DNA of 64,000 nt, from contig JAJZBK010000003.1 of NCBI GenBank assembly GCA_021798955.1, positions 1-64,000 of the forward strand, written 5' to 3'. The notes under the pieces are model-generated. The model did not search any database. It saw only the letters and a list, made by a program, of their open reading frames with translations, and was not told where the DNA came from. Source of the DNA: Actinomycetes bacterium. Its GTDB lineage: Bacteria > Actinomycetota > Acidimicrobiia > Acidimicrobiales > RAAP-2. How positions within the stretch are numbered: the first letter of the stretch is position 1; each line of letters starts with the position of its first letter. Shown here one piece after another: positions 29,892 through 38,736 of this stretch. The translations under genes were made by a program, and so were the position numbers.

Positions 29892-30638
29892 ATGAGTGAC
29901 AATGCAATGACAACCTGTGAAGACGAGGCGGCGTCGGTGGCGCACGGTACGGCGGTGCGGTTGTTGGTGGCCGAAGACGACGCGTCCAGTCGACTGGCCA
30001 CCCGCCGCTTCTTCGAGCGGATGGGCTACCTGGTCGACGAGGCGACCGACGGGCCCGCCACCCTGCAGGTGCTGGCCCGAGGGGAGACCGACCTCGTCCT
30101 GCTCGACCTCGGGCTGCCCGGCATCGACGGCGACGAGGTGCTCGTCAAGACCCGCCGGGACAGCGGCGTGCCGGTGATCGTCTGCACCGGTCGCGACTCC
30201 GAGGAGGAGCGCATCCGGGTCCTCGACCTCGGCGCCGACGACTACCTGGTCAAACCACTGTCCTTCCCCGAGCTCGAGGCTCGCATCCGAGCGGTCCTCC
30301 GCCGGGGCCAGTCGGCTGCGCCAGGGGCGGTGCTCGACCACGGCGACTTGCGCATCGACCGCGGCACCCGGACCGTCACGCTGCACGGTGCCCCCGTCGA
30401 GCTCACCCGGCGCGAGTTCGACCTGCTGGCTTTCCTCGCTGCCGCACCCGGGCAGGTGTTCACCCGGGAGGACCTCCTCGAGCACGTGTGGGGGTCCACC
30501 GAGTCGTGGCAGGTGCCGGCCACGGTCACCGAGCACATCCGGCGCATCCGGGCCAAGGTCGAGGCCGATCCCGACCGGCCGGGTTGGATCGAGACCGTCC
30601 GGGGCGTCGGCTACCGCTTCGTCGCCAGCCACCCCTGA
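29892..30638 (+). CDS. OmpR-family response regulator
   Basis: A 248-residue regulator. The receiver has the acidic pair in VAEDD, the phosphoacceptor aspartate in VLLDLGLPGIDG, IVCTGRD and the lysine in DDYLVKPLSF. A winged-helix domain follows (LTRREFDLLAFLAA, ETVRGVGYRFVASHP). ATG 29892 is the first plausible start after a lower-GC promoter stretch; ATG 29907 is possible. A 20-residue N-terminal extension precedes the receiver. It is the nearest regulator to the hybrid kinase at 26251. Confidence 0.92.
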   Translation: MSDNAMTTCEDEAASVAHGTAVRLLVAEDDASSRLATRRFFERMGYLVDEATDGPATLQVLARGETDLVLLDLGLPGIDGDEVLVKTRRDSGVPVIVCTGRDSEEERIRVLDLGADDYLVKPLSFPELEARIRAVLRRGQSAAPGAVLDHGDLRIDRGTRTVTLHGAPVELTRREFDLLAFLAAAPGQVFTREDLLEHVWGSTESWQVPATVTEHIRRIRAKVEADPDRPGWIETVRGVGYRFVASHP

Positions 30639-30700
30639 CCGACCAGCCAGGGGTCAGGCCGGTCAGGCCGACGGCTGCGCCGGTGCCACCGTCTGGCGGC

Positions 30701-31525
30701 TCACCGGCTCTGAGAGCGGCCCCGGGCCGCGACCGCCTGGCGACGCCGCTCGACCTCCTCGGGTCGGGCGTTGCCGGCAGCCAGCCACTGACGGGACGCT
30801 TCGGCTTCGACCAACCGGGCCTCGCCGGCCGTCACCTCCGACCCCTCGGCGTAGGTGCGCAGGATCCGGCGGACGCCGGCGCGATCGTTCGAGACGATGT
30901 CGGCGGCCAGCGCCCGACAGAACGGCAGCAGGTCGGCGTGAGCCACCACGTGGTTGACCAGTCCCCACGACAACGCCGTCGACGCGTCGAGGAAGTTCCC
31001 GGTGGCGCTCAGCTCGCGCGCACGCCGCACGCCGACGGCCTGTGGCAGCAGGACGGTCAGCCCCCACCCCGGCTGGATGCCCACGCGGGCGTGCGTGTCG
31101 GCGAACCGGGCTCGTTCCGAGGCGACGAGGAAGTCGCAGTGGAGGGCGAGCTCGAAGCCTCCGGTGATGGCCACGCCGTTGACCGCACCGATCAGTGGCT
31201 TCGTGATCGCAGGGATCGGACCGCGGGTGCCGGTGGCGACGACGGTCGAAGTGAGGTCGTGGTCGCCCCGGGCCAGCTCCTTCAGGTCGAGACCGGCACA
31301 GAAGGCGGGATCGGCCCCGGTGAGGACCACCACGTCGACCTCGTCGTCCGCCTCGAGCTGCTCGAAGGTGGCAACGAGGGCGCGACGCAGCTCGGCACTG
31401 AGCGCGTTGCGCGCCTCGGGACGGTTGAGGGTCACGGTGGCGACGCCCTCGGACACGTGCACGACCACGACGTCGGAGGAGGCGCCTTCGGGCCCGGTAG
31501 ACGGGGTGTCGACGGGAGCGCTCAC
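30701..31525 (-). CDS. Enoyl-CoA hydratase/isomerase
   Basis: A 274-residue crotonase-fold enzyme acting on acyl-CoA in fatty-acid or related degradation. It has VATVTLNRPEARNALS at the first strand and the CoA-binding/oxyanion sequence LTGADPAFCAGLDLKEL. AVNGVAITGGFELALHCDF forms the second oxyanion strand, followed by FADTHARVGIQPGWG. The glutamate usually in the GXXG-E catalytic position is not obvious in ARVGIQPGWG, so hydratase versus isomerase or other crotonase activity is open. GTG 31525 fits a -10 box six bases upstream. No acyl-CoA partner gene is adjacent. Confidence 0.92.
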   Translation of the reverse strand: MSAPVDTPSTGPEGASSDVVVVHVSEGVATVTLNRPEARNALSAELRRALVATFEQLEADDEVDVVVLTGADPAFCAGLDLKELARGDHDLTSTVVATGTRGPIPAITKPLIGAVNGVAITGGFELALHCDFLVASERARFADTHARVGIQPGWGLTVLLPQAVGVRRARELSATGNFLDASTALSWGLVNHVVAHADLLPFCRALAADIVSNDRAGVRRILRTYAEGSEVTAGEARLVEAEASRQWLAAGNARPEEVERRRQAVAARGRSQSR

Positions 31526-31531
31526 GGTCCG

Positions 31532-31537
31532 ATCCTG
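31532..31537 (-). promoter_or_regulatory. Leaderless -10 box of the enoyl-CoA hydratase gene
   Basis: CAGGAT on the minus strand, exactly six bases before the GTG at 31525. It lies in the 19-base gap behind the YfhO-like gene. Confidence 0.45.
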
Positions 31538-31544
31538 CCACGCC

Positions 31545-34421
31545 TCAGCCGGGACGGGGCGGGGACTGGGCGGTCGCTGCTCGTCGCCGACGCGTGACAA
31601 GGAGCCACGCCGCCCCGAAGTCGACGACCAGCACCACGGCTGCCCCGAGGGTGAGGGCGAGGCCGGTACGCACGCCGGCGGGCTGGTAGGTGAAGACGAG
31701 GACACCGCGTCCGGCTGGCACGTCGACCGCCTGGACCACCCCGACGTGGTGGATCGCCACCTGCTCCGGCCGGCCGTCGCCACTCGGCGTCCACGTGGCC
31801 TTCCAGCCGGTGATGGCGGCGGCGGAGCGGACGACTTCGACGCCAGCGGACGAGCTGACGAGGAGGCGGGACGGGGCAACCGGCGGGCCGGCCAGCACCC
31901 GTAGCGTGCCCGGTGACCCGCTCGGCGAGGTGCCCCCCGACCGCCGACGCAGCACGACGGCGGGACTGGCCCGGTGGTCGTGGAAGACGGCGAAGGGGCC
32001 GTCGTTGCCGACGAACGTCCAGTGTGGCGAGGTGAGCGCTGCCTGCATCGGGCCGTCGGCCACCACCACCTGGCCGTGGCGTTCGGTCACCCGAGGCGGC
32101 TGGACGGCGAGGGCGCCGGTGGAGCCCCCGACAGCGACCACCACGCCCACCGCTGAGCCCGTCGTCGAGCCTGGCCCGTGGGCTGGTACGGCGACGTACT
32201 CGTTGCCCGGGAGCTGCGCCCGGGCGAGCCAGGTGACCGACCCCTGCGTGCCCACCAGCCCGACCCGGACCGACGGGGTGGCACCCCTCGCCCCGGCCAG
32301 GGGCGTGACGTGGACGGCCACCTCCCCGACGTCGAGCGGCTCGCCGAAGTACCAGGTCCGTCGCGACCCAGCACGCACCGGTTCGGCACCGATGTCAGTG
32401 CCCGAACCGGCGGCTTGGGGCTCGCCCCAAGCGGGGAGCCGGACGAGGTAGCGGGGCAGGGTGAAGAGCGTCGACGTCCCGAGTTGGTCGAGGGTGCTGC
32501 CGGCGACGGCAGCCACCGACAGGACGTCCTGCCCGGCGCCCGAGGCCTGATGGGAACCGGTCGCCACGGCGTAGGGTCCGTTCACGATCGAGCTGTAGCC
32601 CTGCACCGAGTAGGTCCGGTCCAGCACGTTGAGGTCGGGGACCCCGAGCTCGTTGAGGGCTGTCCCGTGGTGCAGGTCCGGGTCGAAGACGGCGAAGCGG
32701 CCCGACAGGTGGAGCGAGGCGATCGAGTGCGTCGGGCCCGGGGCAACCGGGAGCGCGTTGTTCGAGCTCGCCGGGGCGGGGGGGGCACCGAGGCGGCCGG
32801 CCACCTCGACCACCGACGTGACGGCGAGCGCCACCAGGTCCACCGTGACCAGTACGACGGCGAGCGTCGCCCGGCGACGCGGCGCCAGCCGACGACCACC
32901 CGTCACGACAGCGATGGCGGCGAGCGCCAGGACGAGGAAGGGGACCACCACCGGGCCCAGGTCGCGGGCACGGCTTGCAGGGGCGCTCGACACCCCCAGC
33001 CAGCGGAGGAACCCCGGACCCCACGCCAGCACCGCTGCGGCCGTCGCGGCGGCTGTCACCAGCGGGAGGAGCGCCGGGGCCGTGCGTCGCAGGACGGAGC
33101 GCACTCGTTCGACGACGCGCCGCTCGGCGACCAGCCAGTCGTCGAGCCAGTAGGCGAGCAGGACGGCCAGGGCGAAGTCGGCGACCAAGATGTTGCGGCT
33201 CTGGAGCCGCTGGCCGCCGTAGAGGGGGAGGTGGATGAGGAGATGCCACGCCGGGGTGTTGCCGCCAAGGGCGAGGACGACACCGGTCACGGCGACGACC
33301 AGCCAGATCGTCCACTCGGCCAGCGGCCGCCGCCACCGGATCCGGGCGGCGAGGGCGAAGGCTGCCGCGAGCGGGAGGAGGCCCACGTAGCCGGTGACCT
33401 CGGTCAGGTTGTAGGAGGCGAGGAACGGCGGCGTGCCGAACGAGCCGCTGCCCCCGAGCACGCTCGGCACCAGCAGGAGGAGAAGCCGGCGAGGCGTGAA
33501 CGACCCGGCGTTGAACAGGTTGAAGGTCACCGCAGAGCGCTGCGAGGCGTGCACGGTGACCAGGCCCGGCAACCACTGCAGGGCGCCCAACGCGACGCCG
33601 ACGACAGCGGCGGCTCCGACCCAGGCAAGGAACGGCCCGGCGTGCCGGCCCAGACGGAAGGCCCGCCAGAGCACGTACCAGGCGACCACCACGAGCGCCG
33701 TGTCGATGGCCCGCGGCTCCCCGGCCAGCACGCAGAGGCCCGCCCCTCCGGCAAGCACGGCCGTCCAGCCGAGGCGCGCCGGCAACGACGCCGGTCGGGA
33801 CAGGTGCAGGAGGGCGAGGAGCATGAGAGGGGTCCAGCTCATGCCGGCGACCAGCCCGAAGTGCGGGATCTGGCCGACCATTGCCCCGCCGAAGGAGAAG
33901 GTGAGGGCACCGAGCAGAGCAGGGGTGGTGCGGAGCCCGGATCGACGGAGGAAGGCGTGGGTGCCGAGGCCCGCCACCCATCCCACCAGCATCTGGTTGA
34001 GCGCCCAGGCCAGGGTGACAGGCAAGAAGGCGAAGAGCAGGGTCGGCGGGTAGGCGGCGCCGGCGTTCCACCCACCGAGCAGGGGTGCTCCGCTCCAGAT
34101 GTAGGGGTCGAGCACCGGAAGGTGGCCGTGGCGCACCTGCCGCCCGACCAGCGCGCGCAGCGGCTCGTTCTGGATGAGGTCGTCGCCGGGCACGACCGGG
34201 TGCCCGAGGGCGGCAGGGAGGCCGAAGACGACGACGGGGACCACGACGAGGACGGCCAGGGCGACGCGCTCACCCGTGCTCAGCCCGGCACGTCGGCGCA
34301 CCAGCGGGCCTGCTCGGCCCACACGGCGCGGCCGGCTCACCGCCGCTGCCGAAGCGGCGGCACCGGAGCCGCTACCGGCCGCTGGCGGGTCGAGGGCAGT
34401 CACGGGGTCAGACTCTCTCAC
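31545..34421 (-). CDS. YfhO-like large integral membrane protein
   Basis: A protein of about 958 residues with a dozen or more membrane helices in its N-terminal two thirds, an extracytoplasmic beta-rich domain of about 330 residues, and a final C-terminal helix followed by a basic tail. The topology and DLIQNEPLRALVGRQVRHGHLPVLDPYIWSGAPLLGG segment (first-loop acidic and aromatic residues) are typical of the YfhO/GT-C membrane glycosyltransferase-like family. These are linked to glycosylation of envelope polymers. GTG 34421 is chosen; GTG 34403 is an alternative with a weak GAGAGAG site. No lipid-sugar partner gene is adjacent. Role inferred from topology and family. Confidence 0.78.
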   Translation of the reverse strand: MRESDPVTALDPPAAGSGSGAAASAAAVSRPRRVGRAGPLVRRRAGLSTGERVALAVLVVVPVVVFGLPAALGHPVVPGDDLIQNEPLRALVGRQVRHGHLPVLDPYIWSGAPLLGGWNAGAAYPPTLLFAFLPVTLAWALNQMLVGWVAGLGTHAFLRRSGLRTTPALLGALTFSFGGAMVGQIPHFGLVAGMSWTPLMLLALLHLSRPASLPARLGWTAVLAGGAGLCVLAGEPRAIDTALVVVAWYVLWRAFRLGRHAGPFLAWVGAAAVVGVALGALQWLPGLVTVHASQRSAVTFNLFNAGSFTPRRLLLLLVPSVLGGSGSFGTPPFLASYNLTEVTGYVGLLPLAAAFALAARIRWRRPLAEWTIWLVVAVTGVVLALGGNTPAWHLLIHLPLYGGQRLQSRNILVADFALAVLLAYWLDDWLVAERRVVERVRSVLRRTAPALLPLVTAAATAAAVLAWGPGFLRWLGVSSAPASRARDLGPVVVPFLVLALAAIAVVTGGRRLAPRRRATLAVVLVTVDLVALAVTSVVEVAGRLGAPPAPASSNNALPVAPGPTHSIASLHLSGRFAVFDPDLHHGTALNELGVPDLNVLDRTYSVQGYSSIVNGPYAVATGSHQASGAGQDVLSVAAVAGSTLDQLGTSTLFTLPRYLVRLPAWGEPQAAGSGTDIGAEPVRAGSRRTWYFGEPLDVGEVAVHVTPLAGARGATPSVRVGLVGTQGSVTWLARAQLPGNEYVAVPAHGPGSTTGSAVGVVVAVGGSTGALAVQPPRVTERHGQVVVADGPMQAALTSPHWTFVGNDGPFAVFHDHRASPAVVLRRRSGGTSPSGSPGTLRVLAGPPVAPSRLLVSSSAGVEVVRSAAAITGWKATWTPSGDGRPEQVAIHHVGVVQAVDVPAGRGVLVFTYQPAGVRTGLALTLGAAVVLVVDFGAAWLLVTRRRRAATAQSPPRPG

Positions 34422-34470
34422 GCGGCAACGGGTCGTGGCGTGCCGGGGAGCGAACGCTCCCGGTGCACGC

Positions 34471-34526
34471 CGTAGGGGGCGGGCCGTAGGGGGCGAGACG
34501 TAGGGGGCGGGCCGTAGGGGACGAGA
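34471..34526. repeat. 14-bp tandem repeat upstream of the HAD hydrolase gene
   Basis: Four 14-base units alternate CGTAGGGGGCGGGC and CGTAGGGGGCGAGA (28-base higher order). The last copy covers the expected -35 site of the promoter whose -10 is TAGCGT at 34538. Confidence 0.93.
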
Positions 34527-34537
34527 CGGAGCCGCGG

Positions 34538-34543
34538 TAGCGT
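34538..34543 (+). promoter_or_regulatory. -10 box of the HAD hydrolase gene
   Basis: TAGCGT, 58 bases before the GTG at 34602, which has an AAGAAAGGA ribosome site. Confidence 0.45.
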
Positions 34544-34601
34544 CGCTGGCCGACGAGCCCGGCTGGAGCGCGACTGGTGCCCGGCAAGAAAGGACCGCCC
34601 G

Positions 34602-35234
34602 GTGATCCGTAGCGTGATGTTCGACTTCGGTGGTGTGATCACGGCCAGCCCGTTCGAGTGGTTCGACCGCTACGAGCGCGAGCACGGTCTCCCGCCGGGC
34701 AGCATCCGCCGGCTGAACGCCACCGACCCCGAAGCCAACGCGTGGGCGCGCCTCGAACGCAGCGAGGTCACTTTCGACGAGTTCTGTGACGCCTTCGAAG
34801 CAGATGCGGCAGTCGCCGGGCTGCGGGTGGACGCGCGCGAGCTGATGTCCGGCCTCGAGGGGGCTGTCCGCCCCGCCATGGTGGAGGTCGTACGCGACTG
34901 CTCCCGGCGCTTCAGGACCGCCTGCCTCACCAACAACTTCGCCGCCGTCGAGCTGCCGGCTCGAGCGGAGACCGCCGACGTGCTCGCGCTCTTCGACGTG
35001 GTGCTCGAGTCACGCGAGCTGGGGATCCGCAAGCCCGACCCACGCTTCTACGAACTGGCTTGCCAACGCTTGGCAGTCGCTCCCGACGAGGTCGTCTACC
35101 TCGACGATCTGGGCGTGAACCTGAAGCCGGCCCGTGCCCTCGGCATGACGACCATCAAGGTCGTCGACCCTGGCCAGGCCATCGCCGAGCTCTACGCTGC
35201 CATCGGCGACCAGCCGCCACCCCCGGCCCGCTGA
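34602..35234 (+). CDS. HAD-superfamily hydrolase, epoxide-hydrolase N-terminal phosphatase type
   Basis: A 210-residue HAD subfamily IA phosphatase-like protein. Motif I is MFDFGGVITAS, in which the second aspartate of the usual DxD is replaced by glycine (DFGGV), as in the soluble epoxide hydrolase N-terminal branch and haloacid-dehalogenase relatives. Motif II is in CLTNNF, motif III lysine in GIRKPDPRFYE and motif IV in VYLDDLGVNLKPA. The lack of the second aspartate makes classical phosphatase activity uncertain. AAGAAAGGA precedes the GTG. The stop codon lies inside a 26-base direct repeat. Confidence 0.88.
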   Translation: MIRSVMFDFGGVITASPFEWFDRYEREHGLPPGSIRRLNATDPEANAWARLERSEVTFDEFCDAFEADAAVAGLRVDARELMSGLEGAVRPAMVEVVRDCSRRFRTACLTNNFAAVELPARAETADVLALFDVVLESRELGIRKPDPRFYELACQRLAVAPDEVVYLDDLGVNLKPARALGMTTIKVVDPGQAIAELYAAIGDQPPPPAR

Positions 35235-35265
35235 GCGCTCCGCCACCCCCGGCCCGCTGAGCGCT
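35214..35265. repeat. 26-bp direct repeat spanning the HAD gene stop codon
   Basis: Two perfect adjacent 26-base copies (35214-35239, 35240-35265). The first holds the last codons and TGA of the HAD gene; the second lies after it, close to the end of the GH65 gene. Confidence 0.93.
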
Positions 35266-35273
35266 GCCGGCCT

Positions 35274-37628
35274 TCAGCCCGGAGGCCTCGAGTGCAACGG
35301 CTCCCGACCGGTGGGCTGCCGGGGTCGGAGTCGGGGGGCGGGCGGGGGGACCGTCAGGGTCAGCACCTCGCCTTGGGAGACAACGGCAGGCGCCCCATGG
35401 TGAGTGATGTCGAGGGGCTCGCCTCGCAGCAGCACGTACGACGCCTCCTCGCTTCGCACCTCGACGACGAGCACACGGTCGCGGAAGACGATCCGGAAGG
35501 AGATCCGGACGAGGGCACCGGGCAGTTGGGGAGCGAAGTGCAGGGAACCGTCGTGGTCACGCAGGCCTCCGAAGCCGGCGACGACGGCCGTCCACGTCCC
35601 GGCCAGCGAAGCGATGTGGAGGCCGTCACGCGTGTTGTGCTGGAGGTCCTCGAGGTCCATGAGCGCCGACTCACGCAGGTAGTCGTAGGCGAGGTCGGGA
35701 TGACCTGTCTCGGCCGCTACGACCGCCTGGGTGCTGGCGGACAAGGACGAGTCACGCACGGTCAGCTGCTCGTAGTAGGCGAAGTCGCGAGCCTTCTCCT
35801 CGTCGGTGAAGGCGTCCCCGCGCAGGTGGAGGGCAAGCACCAGGTCCGCCTGCTTCACCACCTGCTTGCGGTAGAGGTCGAAGTACGGGACGTGGAGGAA
35901 GAGCGGGTACCCCTCGGCCGGCGTCGAGTCGAAGTCCCAGACCTGGTGCTCGGTGAACGCCTCGTGTTGGGGATGCACCCCGAGCGCTTCGTCGTAGGGA
36001 ACGGTCATCGCCGAGGCGGCTCGGCGCCAGGCGGCGACCTCCTCTGCTCCGACGCCGAGGGCGTCGGCCTGCTCGGGGAACCTCTCGGACTGGTCGGCGG
36101 CGGCAGCGAGGTTCCGTTGCGCCATGAGGTTGGTGAAGACGTTGTTGTCGGCGACGGCGCTGTACTCGTCGGGCCCTGTCACCCCGTCGATGCGGAAACG
36201 TCCCGTCCCGTCGTGGTAGCCGAGCGAGCACCACAGCCTCGCCGTCTCGACCAGGAGCTCGAGGCCACTGGTGGCGGCAAAAGCCTCGTCGCCCGTCGCA
36301 GCCTGGTAGCGGACCACTGCGTCGGCGATGTCGGCGTTGACGTGGAAGGCCGCCGTCCCGGCCGGCCAGTACCCCGAGCACTCCTGGCCTCCGATGGTGC
36401 GCCAGGGGAACGCCGCCCCGGTGAACCCGAGGACGCCCGCTCGTTGGCGGGCGAGCTCGAGCGTTCGCCACCGCCACCGCAGGGCGTCGGCGGCCGCCGT
36501 GGGCGCGGTGCAGGTGAGCACCGGAAGGACGAACGTCTCGGTGTCCCAGAACGTATGACCGTCGTAGCCGGGTCCAGTCAGCCCCTTGGCGGCGATGGCC
36601 CGCTCCTCCCCGCGGGCACCCGCCTGGAGCGTATGAAAGAGGGCGAAGCGCACCGCCTGTTGGAGCTCGTCGTCACCGTCGATCTCGACGTCGGCCCGCT
36701 CCCAGAAGCCGTCGAGGTAGGAACGTTGGGCGGCGACGAGGCCATCCCAGCCGGCGTGCAGCGCCTCGGCCAGGGCCGCGTTGACCTGGTCGCGCACCGC
36801 CGGCAGCGACCGCTCGTCGGACCAGCCGTACGCCAGCAGCTTGACGACCCGCAGCGGCCGTCCCGGTGCGGCAACGGCGCTGAAGGTCACTCGGGCCAGG
36901 TCCTCGAAGGCCTCGACGTCGGCGTGGGTCCCCGGCGGACCGTCGACCACGTGGTCCATGGCCGCCCCGATGCGCATCCTGCTCGTCGCCGTCGACTGGA
37001 CGAGCACGGCTCTCGTGCCGTGGCCCACGTGGAGCTCGTGGCGCAGTGGGGCGGAGGGGACGCTCTCGGCTCGTGGATCGCCGGCACGGGCGGGCAGCGG
37101 CTCGTTGGCCACCAGCTCCGACTGGACGACCACGGGCAGTTCGACGTCGAGCGGCTCGACGTCGTAGGCGATGGCGGCGACGGCACGCTGGACGAACGAC
37201 ACGAGCCGGGTGGAGGTGACCCGTACGCCCTGGCCGGTCGGAGAGCGCCACGTGGCGCGTCTGCGCAGCACGCCAGCACGCAGGTCGAGCACTCGGTGGT
37301 GGTCTACCAGCACGCCGGTGCGGACGTCGAAGAGCTCGTCGTCGACCAGCAAACGGATGAGCTTGCCGTTGGTGACGTTCACGACGCTCTGGCTCGACTC
37401 GGGGTTCCCGTAGCCGGCCTCGGCAGTTGGAAGCGGGCGCAGCTCGTAGCAACCGGCCAGGTAGGTCCCAGGCAGGCCAGACGGCTCCCCTTCGTCGAGG
37501 TTCCCGCGGAGCCCGATATGGCCGTTGGACAGGGCGAAGAGCGACTCGGTCTGGGCCAGTGCCGCGAGGTCGAGCGAGACCTCCGAGAGCGCCCACGGCT
37601 CGGTCGGGAAGGCGGGGTGCCGGATCAC
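35274..37628 (-). CDS. Glycoside hydrolase family 65 disaccharide phosphorylase
   Basis: A 784-residue family GH65 enzyme, the group of maltose, trehalose and kojibiose phosphorylases, which split an alpha-linked glucobiose with phosphate to glucose and beta-glucose 1-phosphate. The N-terminal beta-sandwich begins with [20 protein letters not shown]. The (alpha/alpha)6 barrel has the catalytic acid in [16 protein letters not shown] and the substrate motif [24 protein letters not shown] in the phosphate-binding region and a short C-terminal beta domain follow. The beta-phosphoglucomutase gene upstream (same operon, overlap ATGA) identifies the phosphorylase type and the fate of the product. 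Exact disaccharide unknown. The last 25 residues are arginine/proline-rich. Confidence 0.92.
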   Translation of the reverse strand: MIRHPAFPTEPWALSEVSLDLAALAQTESLFALSNGHIGLRGNLDEGEPSGLPGTYLAGCYELRPLPTAEAGYGNPESSQSVVNVTNGKLIRLLVDDELFDVRTGVLVDHHRVLDLRAGVLRRRATWRSPTGQGVRVTSTRLVSFVQRAVAAIAYDVEPLDVELPVVVQSELVANEPLPARAGDPRAESVPSAPLRHELHVGHGTRAVLVQSTATSRMRIGAAMDHVVDGPPGTHADVEAFEDLARVTFSAVAAPGRPLRVVKLLAYGWSDERSLPAVRDQVNAALAEALHAGWDGLVAAQRSYLDGFWERADVEIDGDDELQQAVRFALFHTLQAGARGEERAIAAKGLTGPGYDGHTFWDTETFVLPVLTCTAPTAAADALRWRWRTLELARQRAGVLGFTGAAFPWRTIGGQECSGYWPAGTAAFHVNADIADAVVRYQAATGDEAFAATSGLELLVETARLWCSLGYHDGTGRFRIDGVTGPDEYSAVADNNVFTNLMAQRNLAAAADQSERFPEQADALGVGAEEVAAWRRAASAMTVPYDEALGVHPQHEAFTEHQVWDFDSTPAEGYPLFLHVPYFDLYRKQVVKQADLVLALHLRGDAFTDEEKARDFAYYEQLTVRDSSLSASTQAVVAAETGHPDLAYDYLRESALMDLEDLQHNTRDGLHIASLAGTWTAVVAGFGGLRDHDGSLHFAPQLPGALVRISFRIVFRDRVLVVEVRSEEASYVLLRGEPLDITHHGAPAVVSQGEVLTLTVPPPAPRLRPRQPTGREPLHSRPPG

Positions 37629-38479
37629 GGTGCGCTCAGCAGCTCGGCGAGGTCGTCGACAACGATGTCGGCTCCGTTCGCCCGCAGCTCGTCCGCCTGC
37701 CTGGCTCGGTCCACCCCGACCACCCAGCCGAAGTGGCCGGCTCGACCGGCTGCCACGCCAGCCAGGGCGTCCTCGAACACCGCGGCGTCGGCAGGGGGAA
37801 CGCCGACCAGACGGGCGGCGGCGAGGTAGGTGTCGGGCTCGGGCTTGCCCGCCAGATGCTCACGGGCAGCGACCACCCCGTCGACCACCACGTCGAAGAG
37901 CCCGTCGATCCGGGCAGCGGCGAGCACCGCCCGACAGTTGGCGCTCGCCGACACCACGGCGCAACGCAGGCCGGCGCGACGTGCTGCCTGCACGAAGCGG
38001 ACCGAGCCCTCGTAGGCTTCGACCCCGCCCGTAGCGAGCAAGCTTACGAGGGCGGCGTTCTTCCGGTTCCCGATCCCGCAGACGGTCTCCGCGTCCGGAG
38101 GATCCCCGGGATCGCCGTCGGGCAGGGTGATCCCCCTCGAGGCGAGAAAGGTACGCACGCCGTCGTAGCGCGGTCGACCGTCGACGTACTCGTCGTAGTC
38201 GGCATGCTCGTCGAAGGGGACGAACGGCTCACCTCGTTCCTCGGCGCGGCGGCGCAGGTAGTCGTCGAAGGTCGTCTTCCAGGCTGCCGCGTGCACGCTG
38301 GCCGTCTGGGTGAGGACGCCGTCGAGGTCGAAGAGGCACGCACGTGTCGAGGCCGGTAGGCCCAGCTCGCCGACGACGACCGATCGGGGGCGACGAGGCT
38401 TCTGGGCTCGCGCCGGCACCTTCGCACCACCGGCGTTCGCCGCCCGGTCAGGCCGTAGCGTCGCCCGCGATCCAGTCAT
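37625..38479 (-). CDS. pgmB: Beta-phosphoglucomutase (HAD superfamily)
   Basis: A 284-residue HAD phosphatase/mutase that would convert beta-glucose 1-phosphate from the GH65 phosphorylase to glucose 6-phosphate. It has the nucleophile DFDGV-type motif [21 protein letters not shown], the long cap domain typical of GH65-associated mutases, [23 protein letters not shown] and [15 protein letters not shown]. About 50 polar residues precede the HAD core. ATG 38479 is supported by a CACCCT box six bases upstream. First gene of the operon with the GH65 gene. Confidence 0.92.
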   Translation of the reverse strand: MTGSRATLRPDRAANAGGAKVPARAQKPRRPRSVVVGELGLPASTRACLFDLDGVLTQTASVHAAAWKTTFDDYLRRRAEERGEPFVPFDEHADYDEYVDGRPRYDGVRTFLASRGITLPDGDPGDPPDAETVCGIGNRKNAALVSLLATGGVEAYEGSVRFVQAARRAGLRCAVVSASANCRAVLAAARIDGLFDVVVDGVVAAREHLAGKPEPDTYLAAARLVGVPPADAAVFEDALAGVAAGRAGHFGWVVGVDRARQADELRANGADIVVDDLAELLSAP

Positions 38480-38485
38480 GGTCAG

Positions 38486-38491
38486 AGGGTG
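38486..38491 (-). promoter_or_regulatory. Leaderless -10 box of pgmB-GH65 operon
   Basis: CACCCT on the minus strand, six bases before the ATG at 38479. Confidence 0.45.
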
Positions 38492-38639
38492 CGACACACC
38501 AGGCCCTGTCGGCCAGGGTCCAAGGTCACCTCGGTCCCGTCTCGGCCGAGCTCGCCGAGGGCAACCCGCCCGACGCGGCACAGGCCCGCCCGACACCCCA
38601 CGGCCGAGACCTGCCGTTCGGCCCTGGGCATCGTGTCCC

Positions 38640-38645
38640 TATGCT
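38640..38645 (+). promoter_or_regulatory. -10 box of phosphoketolase-ackA operon
   Basis: TATGCT, about 90 bases before the GTG at 38737. This divergent promoter faces away from the pgmB promoter across a 257-base gap. Confidence 0.5.
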
Positions 38646-38736
38646 CCTAAGGTGGCGAGGCGATGGCACGAGCAACGGGAACCAGGCACCGCTCCGGCTG
38701 GGCTGGACGCTCTGTCGTCGGAGGAACGGTGAGCCG

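Noticed and set aside
32178-34475. Long plus-strand frame (about 765 codons) opposite the YfhO-like gene
   Set aside because: Highly charged, repetitive translation with no domain; the minus strand shows regular membrane helices.
34602-35234. Haloacid dehalogenase or epoxide hydrolase
   Set aside because: Only the HAD phosphatase-like domain is present. The hydrolase domain of epoxide hydrolase is absent, and the second motif I aspartate is missing.
35292-37829. 845-codon plus-strand frame opposite the GH65 gene
   Set aside because: GH65 catalytic motifs lie on the minus strand; the plus translation is glycine/arginine/valine shadow.
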